Below are positions 7,903-13,564 of a DNA stretch of 13,564 nucleotides, piece by piece; positions within the stretch are counted from its first letter, which is position 1; every line of letters starts with the position of its first letter. The notes under the pieces were generated by a model. The model worked only from the letters and a program-made list of their open reading frames with translations, had not been told where the DNA came from and ran no database searches. The stretch is from Pseudomonadota bacterium (GTDB lineage Bacteria; Pseudomonadota; Alphaproteobacteria; Rhizobiales; Hyphomicrobiaceae): positions 1 to 13,564 of the forward strand of contig JAEYYQ010000230.1 of assembly GCA_023428365.1 (NCBI GenBank), written 5' to 3'. The translations under genes and the position numbers were made by a program.

Positions 7903-8792
7903 TCGATAGCGATACGACTGCGGGGCCAAGCAACGCGTCGCCCGATTCCCTTCCGCCGCTGCGTGAGGTGATCGCGACGCTGGGTCTTTCTGCGAAGAAG
8001 AGCCTCGGTCAGAATTTCATTCTCGACCTGAACCTGACGCGGCGCATCGCGCGCGCGGCCGGAGATCTCAGCGGACGGACAGTCGTGGAGATCGGCCCAG
8101 GTCCCGGTGGGCTGACGCGTGCCCTGCTGATGGAAGGCGCGGGCCGCGTCGTTGCTGTCGAGCGCGATGATCGTTGCCTTCCGGCTTTGCAACAAATTGC
8201 CGAGCGCTATCCCGGGCGCCTCGACGTGCATATGGCCGATGCCCTCGAAACCGATTGGCCGCAGCTGCTCGGGACGCAGTCCAAAGCCGCGATCATCGCC
8301 AACCTCCCCTACGGCATCGCCACCCGCCTGCTGATCGGATGGCTCGAAAGCGAGCCTTGGCCGCCTTGGTACGAGCGCATGGTTCTGATGTTCCAGCGCG
8401 AGGTCGCGGAGCGCATCGTCGCCCAGCCGGGAACGAAGGCCTATGGCCGGCTCGCTGTCATCTCTCAATGGCGGACACAGCCGCGCATCGCTATGACGCT
8501 CAAGCCGGAAGCCTTCACGCCACCGCCCAAGGTCGCCTCGGCCGTTGTTGAATTCCTTCCCCGGTCGGAACCGACACCGCCATGCTCCGTCAAAGTCCTC
8601 GGAGAAGTGACAGCTGCCGCGTTCGGGCAGCGCCGCAAGATGCTGCGTGTGAGTCTCAAATCTCTGACGTCTGACGCGGAAGACCTGCTGCGCGAAGCGC
8701 GTATTTCACCCGAAGAACGCGCCGAGCGGTTGCACGTGGAGGATTTTGCCAGGCTGGCGCTGCTGGTTCAGGACCGGCGTGCAGGAAAATAG
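7899..8792 (+). CDS. rsmA: 16S rRNA (adenine1518-N6/adenine1519-N6)-dimethyltransferase
   Basis: This 297-residue protein (RsmA/KsgA) uses S-adenosylmethionine to dimethylate two adjacent adenines in the 3'-terminal helix of 16S rRNA, a late step in 30S assembly. Loss in E. coli gives kasugamycin resistance. Motifs seen: [11 protein letters not shown] (33-43); the SAM-binding [10 protein letters not shown] (64-73) with the acidic loop VERDD (87-91); MADAL (112-116); the catalytic NLPY (135-138); FQREVAERI (165-173); [11 protein letters not shown] (206-216); and FGQRRKMLR (242-250), which contacts rRNA. Length is typical. The ATG overlaps the pdxA stop by four bases. It is the last gene of the run; the convergent gene begins 13 bases beyond its TAG and no clear terminator is seen between them. 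Confidence 0.96.
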   Translation: MIDSDTTAGPSNASPDSLPPLREVIATLGLSAKKSLGQNFILDLNLTRRIARAAGDLSGRTVVEIGPGPGGLTRALLMEGAGRVVAVERDDRCLPALQQIAERYPGRLDVHMADALETDWPQLLGTQSKAAIIANLPYGIATRLLIGWLESEPWPPWYERMVLMFQREVAERIVAQPGTKAYGRLAVISQWRTQPRIAMTLKPEAFTPPPKVASAVVEFLPRSEPTPPCSVKVLGEVTAAAFGQRRKMLRVSLKSLTSDAEDLLREARISPEERAERLHVEDFARLALLVQDRRAGK

Positions 8793-8805
8793 GAGCGCGG
8801 TGCGA

Positions 8806-9705
8806 TCACCCCAAGCGCACGTAGGGTTCAGGCACGCCACGTACCGCTTTCCTCAGCTTCCACAACGCACCCGCCATCGGCTGAAGCAGACGCGCCTCAG
8901 ACGAAAGGTTCTGATGTGCCGACGTAATCAGCAAGCGATCGAAATGCTCGCCGAAGAACGCCGGACACGTCGGTTGACTGACGGGCAGCCCGTAGCTGTC
9001 ATATAAAGTTGCATCAGCGTTCCACACGTGCACCGCCGACGCGCCCCAAGCGGCGGACCATATCCGGCCATCTGCGTCGACGACGGCGCCGTCGGGCTCA
9101 CCTTCAATATCCGAATACCGTTTGAAAACCGCGGGCTCGCCGATCGGCAATCCCGTATCGGGATCGGTCGCGACGCGCCAGATCGTCCGGCTGGCTGAAT
9201 CGGCGAAGTAGGCGACGCGGCCACCGGGGCCAAAGCAGATGGAATTACCGATCGTAATCCGGTCGAACAGCAGCCGCAGTTCGCCGTCACGGAACCACCA
9301 GATCGCCCCCTGCTCCGGCTCCGCGCACTTACCCATGCTGCTGATCCAAAGCGCGCCGGAGGGATGCACGCGCCCGTCGTTCGAGCGCAGATGCGGATGA
9401 TAGGCAAGGAACGGCCGGACTGGGTTGCTGGCGCCCGTATCGAGATTCAACAGCAGGAAGTCTTTCTCCGTCGCAACCAGAACGTGTCGGCGATCAACCA
9501 AAGCAGCAACTGACGCCATGGCGCCGAGGCGATGCTCACGCACGTGCCCACCTGCGAACGGCCGCTCGTAGAGCAGTCCGTGCGGGATATCGAACCACAG
9601 CACACTGCTGCGATCGGGATGCGCGATAGGACCCTCGCCGAGTTCATGGCAGTTCTCATGCCAGATATCGGCGGTGCTATCGGAATGCTGCGCGGTCTGG
9701 TTCAT
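8806..9705 (-). CDS. SMP-30/gluconolactonase/LRE-family sugar lactonase
   Basis: This 299-residue protein is predicted to be a six-bladed beta-propeller that hydrolyses a sugar lactone to the aldonic acid, downstream of a sugar dehydrogenase. Metal and active-site positions of the family are present: E24 in ELGEGP, N109 in SNDGRV, N154 in TIGNSICF, and D205 in GEPDGAVVDADG. Blade-like repeats (DGRIWSAAWG, SGALWISSMG) recur. The form NSICF in place of the commoner NGLA/NGIA resembles the arabinono- or galactonolactonase-like branch, but the substrate cannot be fixed from sequence. There is no signal peptide, so it is probably cytoplasmic. It begins 15 bases after the aldose 1-epimerase stop and has AGCAGGGG just before its ATG, so the two are likely cotranscribed. 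It runs tail to tail against rsmA. Confidence 0.88.
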   Translation of the reverse strand: MNQTAQHSDSTADIWHENCHELGEGPIAHPDRSSVLWFDIPHGLLYERPFAGGHVREHRLGAMASVAALVDRRHVLVATEKDFLLLNLDTGASNPVRPFLAYHPHLRSNDGRVHPSGALWISSMGKCAEPEQGAIWWFRDGELRLLFDRITIGNSICFGPGGRVAYFADSASRTIWRVATDPDTGLPIGEPAVFKRYSDIEGEPDGAVVDADGRIWSAAWGASAVHVWNADATLYDSYGLPVSQPTCPAFFGEHFDRLLITSAHQNLSSEARLLQPMAGALWKLRKAVRGVPEPYVRLG

Positions 9706-9720
9706 CCCCTGCTCTGGCCC

Positions 9721-10770
9721 CTATCCGGTGCTGAACCGGTATTCTGTCACCTGTCGGTAAGTTTCCCCTGGCCGGAGGACAACGTTCGTAAAGCCGGGAT
9801 GGTTCGGAGAATCCGGAAACCTCTGCGGTTCGAGACAAAGTCCGCTGAAGGGGCCGTAGCTCTGGCCGTCCCTTCCAGGCACCGGCACGGAGACGTTGCC
9901 ACCATCATAAAATTGAACCCCGGGCTCCGTCGACCAGACCTCCAAAGCCAGGTTGGAATCCGGCGCCGTCAGCCGAGCCATTTTCCGAGGTTCCGCGATG
10001 GCAGCCATCGATGAAACGAAGGTGTGATCATAGCGGGTTGGAATGTCCGCGCGCACGCGGCGCTCGGTGCGGAAGTCAAAAGCGGTTCCGGCGACGGCCC
10101 GGATCTCTCCCGTCGGAATCTGAACCTCATCGACGGGAAGATAATGGTCGGCCAGGATCTCGAGTCGATGGTCGCGCGCGTCTCCGCCGTCCGAGAGATT
10201 GAAGTAGCTGTGTCCGGCCAGATTGATGATGGTCGGCGCGTCGGTTGTCGCCGTCAGCTCGATTGAAAGTTGTAACGGCCCGCTTATTCGATACGTACAA
10301 GTCGCCTCGACGCGTCCCGGATATCCTTCGTCGCCTGCCTGCGAGACGAGCGTCAGCCGAACGCTGTCACCCGTTAGCTCCTCGATAGCCCACGCCCGGC
10401 GGCCAAAGCCAAGCTTGCCGCCGTGCAGATGGTTGCGCCCCTTCTCGTTACGCGTGAGCTGATAGCTGACGCCGTCCAACGAGAACTGGCCATCCCGGAT
10501 GCGGTTGGCGTAGCGGCCGGCAATTGCCCCCATATGCGGCGAGTACTGGACGTAGTCCTCCAGCGTCCGCAAGCCAAGCGTCACCGATTGCGGCCCTGAT
10601 GATGTCTCGACCGCGAGTTCCTGAATTGCCCCGCCATACGACAGGACTGACAGCCCAACGCCGCACGCCTTCAGGCGAACGCGCTCCACTGCGGTTCCAT
10701 CAGCGAGCCGCCCAAACACCTCACGCTGCGGGTTTTCATCCATTCCAGGGCTTGCCTGATGCCTTGCCAT
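9721..10770 (-). CDS. galM: Aldose 1-epimerase (galactose mutarotase)
   Basis: This 349-residue enzyme interconverts alpha and beta anomers of aldoses such as galactose, glucose, xylose or arabinose. Family residues are recognisable: R86 in GRYANRI, H116 in NHLHGG, H187 in LAGHSYFNL, D248 in RYDHTF and the catalytic-base glutamate E314 in LCLEPQRFPDSPNHP. Length is normal and there is no signal peptide. The start is uncertain: ATG at 10770 and ATG at 10743 (MDENPQREVFG) are in frame, neither has a good Shine-Dalgarno sequence, and the shorter form looks closer to the usual N-terminus. With the lactonase it fits a small sugar-oxidation unit, where fast anomer supply feeds a dehydrogenase encoded elsewhere. 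The symbol is by family; natural sugar unknown. Confidence 0.9.
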   Translation of the reverse strand: MARHQASPGMDENPQREVFGRLADGTAVERVRLKACGVGLSVLSYGGAIQELAVETSSGPQSVTLGLRTLEDYVQYSPHMGAIAGRYANRIRDGQFSLDGVSYQLTRNEKGRNHLHGGKLGFGRRAWAIEELTGDSVRLTLVSQAGDEGYPGRVEATCTYRISGPLQLSIELTATTDAPTIINLAGHSYFNLSDGGDARDHRLEILADHYLPVDEVQIPTGEIRAVAGTAFDFRTERRVRADIPTRYDHTFVSSMAAIAEPRKMARLTAPDSNLALEVWSTEPGVQFYDGGNVSVPVPGRDGQSYGPFSGLCLEPQRFPDSPNHPGFTNVVLRPGETYRQVTEYRFSTG

Positions 10771-10812
10771 ACCTGCGGGTAATCGCCGCTGAGATCCTCA
10801 CCCTACCGTGCC

Positions 10813-10837
10813 GGAACACCCCCCAGCAACGTGCGTT
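10813..10837 (+). promoter_or_regulatory. Predicted EcfG (general stress sigma factor) promoter
   Basis: GGAAC (10813-10817), a 16-base spacer, then CGTT (10834-10837) matches exactly the consensus known for EcfG-type sigma factors of alphaproteobacteria (GGAAC-N16/17-CGTT). These factors control the general stress response through PhyR and NepR. It points toward the secreted-protein gene at 10873. A transcript starting near 10844 would have a leader of about 30 bases containing the ribosome binding site. A 14-base inverted repeat (GCAACG/CGTTGC, 10826-10839) overlaps the -10 element. Confidence 0.65.
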
Positions 10838-10872
10838 GCAACTTTAACTTTTGCGGAAGGGAGTTCTCAACC

Positions 10873-11490
10873 ATGTTCGCTCCTACCCTGCTCACCGCGC
10901 TCCTGCTGACCGGCTTTGGAATTACCGCCGCGGCAGCACAAACGTCTGGCAGCTACGGCAGTACACCAAGCACCGGCCCCGCATCCGGTTCCTCCGGAAC
11001 GACGCGCGCCACGACCATCACTCCGGGACTCAGCGCCCGCCCTGGCGAGAGGGGTCTACCTTCAAGCATCGGTCAATCGGGCGAGGCCGGCGGCCGGCCA
11101 ATGGATCTCACTGGAAGCAGAACGGCTCGTGAGTTGCGCGATCGCAGGCCAGATTCGCTCGACCGAACCAGAGGACAACCCACCGGCTTGCGTGGGCGCA
11201 ACTTTTCAAACAGCTCGGTTGACCGCTATCCGACGTCACGAATGCTCCCTGTTCGCCCCGGCAGCGCGGAAGAAGGCGAGCGAGAGCGTTTGAAGGGGCC
11301 GCCTGGGCTGCCGGATGAAGCCAGCCGCTCTGCCGCCCAGCGCCGGGCTATCGGACGCCGGACGGGCGCGGGCTACACACAGCGAGAATGCGAGCAGATT
11401 TACGACTCGGGCACCGGAATGACGCGCCAACAATGGAGCGATAGCTGCCGCCGTGTGGGCCAGCGCAACGAGCGTCTGCAGATACGATAA
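10873..11490 (+). CDS. Secreted Arg/Gly/Ser-rich protein of unknown function
   Basis: I do not recognise this gene. From the ATG at 10873 it encodes 205 residues. GGAAGGGAG (10855-10863) lies nine bases before this start; an upstream GTG at 10831 falls inside the predicted promoter and would hide the signal peptide. A hydrophobic signal sequence ends at about AAAA (residues 19-22). A low-complexity Ser/Thr/Gly stretch (25-80) follows, then an Arg-rich, mostly disordered-looking middle (82-165). The C-terminus is more structured: YTQRECEQIYDSGTGMTRQQ followed by a WSDSCRRV segment. It contains the only two cysteines of the mature protein, C173 and C192, which could form a disulfide after export. 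The EcfG-type promoter suggests induction in stress or stationary phase. It has no obvious partner: galM is divergent and the next gene convergent. It is probably periplasmic or surface-associated. Confidence 0.75.
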   Translation: MFAPTLLTALLLTGFGITAAAAQTSGSYGSTPSTGPASGSSGTTRATTITPGLSARPGERGLPSSIGQSGEAGGRPMDLTGSRTARELRDRRPDSLDRTRGQPTGLRGRNFSNSSVDRYPTSRMLPVRPGSAEEGERERLKGPPGLPDEASRSAAQRRAIGRRTGAGYTQRECEQIYDSGTGMTRQQWSDSCRRVGQRNERLQIR

Positions 11491-11525
11491 GGACTAGGGA
11501 ACAGGTAGAAGGCGATCTGAAATGC

Positions 11526-11551
11526 AAAAAAAGGGGGCCAATCGCCCCCTT
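11526..11551 (-). terminator. Intrinsic terminator of the 120-residue exported protein gene
   Basis: On the minus strand an 8-base-pair stem (AAGGGGGC / GCCCCCTT, arms 11531-11538 and 11544-11551, 5-base loop) is followed by seven Ts. It lies 33 bases beyond the stop at 11584. Read on the plus strand the stem has only TTAATC after it, so it would be a weaker terminator for the gene ending at 11490. Confidence 0.85.
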
Positions 11552-11583
11552 AATCAGCTCGTCTGGCAATAAGGATCAGTAGG

Positions 11584-11946
11584 TCAGAAGCGGTGCTTCA
11601 CCGTACCCCTGACGACCAGATCATCGGCAGGATTCGCCGCCGGAGTTTGCGGTTCAACCTGCTGCTTGGGATCGGTCGCGCCGTAAAGCAGCTCAAGACC
11701 GAAGTCCATCTTCGGCAGAACGCCCAAACGTCCAAGACCGGGAATCCGCACTTCGGTGCCGCCAGTCGCCCCCGTTGTGGTCTCGGAAAGCGACATGTCT
11801 GCACCCAAACCGCCCGATTCCGTCGGGACAGCCTGCTGCGCCGGTTGCCCAGACTGCTTGGCCCCCTGCTGAACGTCGAATGCCATCGCGGCAGTGCTGG
11901 CAAGCGCAGCAACCGCGCAAATGGCCAGAATACGAACCCTCTTCAT
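11584..11946 (-). CDS. Small exported protein with outer-membrane-like C-terminus, unknown function
   Basis: This is a 120-residue protein with no function I can name. I start it at ATG 11944-11946, because GGAG lies six bases upstream and the protein then begins with a classic signal peptide, MKRVRILAICAVAALA, with likely cleavage after AMA (residue 22). An ATG at 12021 in frame would add 25 residues and bury the signal. The mature part has a polar, Gln/Ser/Thr/Gly-rich stretch (23-65), then IPGLGRLGVLPKMDFGLELL (68-87), a Pro/Gln loop, and the end DDLVVRGTVKHRF. The last two segments look like two amphipathic beta strands, and the terminal Phe recalls the C-terminal signal of outer-membrane proteins. 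There are no cysteines after the signal peptide. The gene has its own terminator and lies downstream of a porin in the same direction. Real gene likely; role unknown. Confidence 0.78.
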   Translation of the reverse strand: MKRVRILAICAVAALASTAAMAFDVQQGAKQSGQPAQQAVPTESGGLGADMSLSETTTGATGGTEVRIPGLGRLGVLPKMDFGLELLYGATDPKQQVEPQTPAANPADDLVVRGTVKHRF

Positions 11947-12144
11947 AGTGGACTCCGCAAGGTCCAAATCACGCACGCGTCTGACGGGAAATTGGTCCGT
12001 CCCACGCGCCAGCGCAAGCATGAACCAACAGCAATGAAGGAGTTATGTACGTTTGTCCCGCGAGGTGTTGTGAAATGGCAATAAACCGAATTTCGCCGCC
12101 CAATTAAGGCCATATCCAGCGGTCTATCGACGCCAGCAGCTGCA

Positions 12145-12171
12145 TTTATACAACACTTCTTCGATCAACAA
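12145..12171 (-). promoter_or_regulatory. Possible housekeeping promoter for the 120-residue protein gene
   Basis: On the minus strand TATAAA (12150-12145) is preceded by TTGTTG (12171-12166) with a 15-base spacer. The -10 is good and the spacing short. It would give a leader of about 190 bases before the ATG at 11946. Tentative. Confidence 0.28.
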
Positions 12172-12201
12172 CTTTTGCGTGCATTCAAGGGAACCAATTC
12201 G

Positions 12202-12223
12202 CGCCATCATAGTTAATATGGCG
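12202..12223. repeat. Inverted repeat CGCCAT-N10-ATGGCG
   Basis: Perfect 6-base arms (12202-12207 and 12218-12223) flank an AT-rich 10-base centre. It lies about 30 bases upstream of the tentative minus-strand promoter, so it could be a regulator binding site. Arms this short can arise by chance. Confidence 0.35.
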
Positions 12224-12257
12224 AACAAGCGGGAGACCCACGATTGAAGAGGGAGCG

Positions 12258-12289
12258 AAAAACAAAGAGCCGCCCACAAGGGGCGGCTC
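12258..12289 (-). terminator. Intrinsic terminator of the porin gene
   Basis: Minus strand: a perfect 9-base-pair stem GAGCCGCCC/GGGCGGCTC (12281-12289 and 12267-12275) with a 5-base loop, then TTTGTTTTT. It begins 31 bases after the porin stop. The plus strand has no T-run after the stem. Confidence 0.9.
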
Positions 12290-12320
12290 CAGGTAGATAG
12301 TGTGTCGATAATCAGAGAGA

Positions 12321-13564
12321 TCAGAAGCGGATGATTGCGCCCGCCTTGATCACGCTGGCATCGCTGCCGGGAACATCAACTAGCTCTTCGTCGGCTCCGA
12401 CGAAGGTACCGCCATCAAGGCTGTAACGACGATACTGCAGGTAAAGATCCATGGCAGCGGCATCGACCGTCTGCACCAGACCCAGACCCCAGTAGTTGCC
12501 GTCCATACGGTCGCCGATACGTCCGCGAACGAGATCGATGGATTCGTTATCGAAGTCCACGTCGCCGTACTCACCGTAGAAGGTGGTCGCGCCAGGTCCG
12601 AAGAAGTTGCGCTGAATACCAGCGATCAACCACCAGCCCTGCTGAGACACGAACGCATTGTTCGAGTCAATGTTGCCGTAACCACCCGAGAGAAACAGAC
12701 CGGTCGGAACGTGCATAGTAGAAGCCGAACCCAACCAGACATCGTTCTCCGTATCAGACGCACCACCGGTACCGTTGTTCAGATCTTCATACCGATAGCC
12801 AATACCAGCCGCGATGCGGATGCCATTGAACTCACCAGCATAACGCAGCGCAACTTCCCAATAGTCAGCAGAGTCGTCCGAGCCAACGGTACCCGTCCCG
12901 GAGAGTGACGTCGGCGTACCACGTGTTCCGTGGCTGTAGCCCGTGCCGAGCACGAAGCCAGCAACCGTCGGCGAACGATAATAGACGCCCTGGCGGCGAG
13001 CGCCGTCATACACGTCACCGAAGGTGTTCTCGAAGGCCTGCCCCAGATAACCGTCCTGGTCGGTACCGAGTTGGGTCAGCAGCGTGTTACCCAGATTGAT
13101 GCCGAACAGACCGTCCGTCACCTGCGACGTCTGACCGACAGACACGCGACCAAGGCGGGTATCGTCCATATAAAAGTAGCTGTGGCGAATGTTAAATGCG
13201 CCGCTGCTGCCCGATGAACTGGTGCCCTTGTTCTCGTTCAGACCAACTTCGATGTTGTAGCCAACCTCGAAATCCGGACGGATCTTCGCAGATCCACGGA
13301 AACCGAAGCGGGTGGTGCCGGCCTGGTTGTCATAGACGGACAGCTTGTCAGAACGATAAGCATCGATCTCATCGCTGTCGTGCCACATGATCGCCTTGTT
13401 GACCTGACCGTAAACGGTCAGCGACACCTTGCGGTTGCCCTTGCGAGCGGTCGTTGCCTCGAGCTCAGCTACGCGCTCTTCGAGATCAGCGCAGCAGTTG
13501 CCACCGAGGTCAGCAGCCATCGCACCCGAAGCCATCAGACCGACGGCTGCAGTAGCGAGGGCGA
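12321..13564 (-). CDS. General porin (trimeric outer-membrane beta-barrel), 5' end cut
   Basis: The frame is open from the right edge, so the true start lies outside; the first visible residues (ALATAAVGL, then MASGAMA) are the end of a signal peptide, with cleavage probably after AMA. About 397 mature residues follow. They begin ADLGGNCCADLEERVAELEA, a short coiled-coil-like heptad segment with a Cys-Cys pair, then KVSLTVYGQVNKAIMW, the typical first strand of Gram-negative porins. Long alternating strands with Tyr/Phe girdles follow (GFRGSAKIRPDFEVGYNIEV; RHSYFYMDDTRLGRVSVGQT, the latter close to the constriction-loop region of porins). It ends AGAIIRF with the C-terminal Phe needed for BAM recognition. 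It should form a diffusion channel for small polar solutes. It is a likely client of the SurA-like chaperone encoded at 5503. An in-frame ATG at 13535 is inside the signal peptide and not the start. Confidence 0.92.
   Translation of the reverse strand, partial: ALATAAVGLMASGAMAADLGGNCCADLEERVAELEATTARKGNRKVSLTVYGQVNKAIMWHDSDEIDAYRSDKLSVYDNQAGTTRFGFRGSAKIRPDFEVGYNIEVGLNENKGTSSSGSSGAFNIRHSYFYMDDTRLGRVSVGQTSQVTDGLFGINLGNTLLTQLGTDQDGYLGQAFENTFGDVYDGARRQGVYYRSPTVAGFVLGTGYSHGTRGTPTSLSGTGTVGSDDSADYWEVALRYAGEFNGIRIAAGIGYRYEDLNNGTGGASDTENDVWLGSASTMHVPTGLFLSGGYGNIDSNNAFVSQQGWWLIAGIQRNFFGPGATTFYGEYGDVDFDNESIDLVRGRIGDRMDGNYWGLGLVQTVDAAAMDLYLQYRRYSLDGGTFVGADEELVDVPGSDASVIKAGAIIRF

Larger units (their letters stand above)
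11947..12257. promoter_or_regulatory. Intergenic region upstream of the 120-residue protein gene
   Basis: About 310 bases without a credible gene, with an AT-rich core at roughly 12060-12240 that contrasts with its surroundings. It holds the tentative promoter and inverted repeat listed separately and, next to the small gene, GGAGTCC, which serves as ribosome binding site and contains a GANTC site (the CcrM methylation sequence in alphaproteobacteria). Open frames across it on the plus strand are antisense to the small gene and look spurious. Confidence 0.4.

Noticed and set aside
7692..8468. Minus-strand open frame of 258 codons across pdxA and rsmA
   Set aside because: It covers the conserved motifs of two real genes on the other strand and its translation has no recognisable family.
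8799..8810. GGTG-CGAT-CACC repeat between rsmA and the lactonase as a terminator
   Set aside because: Only four base pairs and no T-run on either strand.
9532..10014. Plus-strand open frame of 160 codons across the lactonase and mutarotase genes
   Set aside because: Antisense to two enzymes with intact active-site motifs.
10831..10872. Upstream GTG start for the secreted-protein gene
   Set aside because: It lies within the predicted EcfG promoter, lacks a ribosome site and would place polar residues ahead of the signal peptide; ATG 10873 has GGAAGGGAG.
11593..12084. Plus-strand open frame of 163 codons
   Set aside because: Antisense to the 120-residue exported protein, whose signal peptide, ribosome site and terminator make the minus strand the coding one.

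Overview
The window reads as chromosome of an alphaproteobacterium of the order Hyphomicrobiales, most likely Hyphomicrobium-like. The evidence is the high GC content, the gene order pepA / lptF-lptG-lptD-surA-pdxA-rsmA, a porin with a short coiled-coil N-terminus of the type common in that group, and a match to the alphaproteobacterial general-stress (EcfG) promoter. The family placement is inference from familiar sequence features, not from a search.

Layout. Positions 1-255 (minus) hold the N-terminal part of leucyl aminopeptidase pepA, cut by the left edge. A 315-base divergent spacer separates it from a long plus-strand run of tightly packed genes (571-8792): lptF and lptG (inner-membrane subunits of the LPS exporter), lptD (outer-membrane LPS translocon), a SurA-like periplasmic chaperone, pdxA (vitamin B6 synthesis) and rsmA/ksgA (16S rRNA dimethyltransferase). 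Most junctions overlap or lie within a few bases. The exception is the 161-base lptD-surA gap, which holds three hairpins. An exact 18-base palindrome covers the surA stop and the pdxA GTG start.

Convergent to this run is a minus-strand pair (8806-10770), aldose 1-epimerase followed by an SMP-30/gluconolactonase-type lactonase, which fits sugar oxidation. Divergent from that pair is a plus-strand gene for a secreted Arg/Gly/Ser-rich protein of unknown function (10873-11490). It is preceded by an exact GGAAC-N16-CGTT motif, so it is probably under EcfG general-stress control. Two minus-strand envelope genes follow, each with an intrinsic terminator: a 120-residue exported protein ending in a predicted two-strand, outer-membrane-like tail (11584-11946), and a general porin whose signal peptide runs off the right edge (12321-13564).

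Taken together, most of the window concerns building the outer membrane: LPS export (LptF, LptG, LptD), chaperoning of outer-membrane proteins (SurA-like), and likely client proteins (LptD, porin, possibly the 120-residue protein). No mobile elements, tRNA or rRNA genes, or CRISPR arrays are visible. The least explained parts are the two small exported proteins, the palindrome at surA/pdxA, and a large helical insertion in the SurA-like protein.
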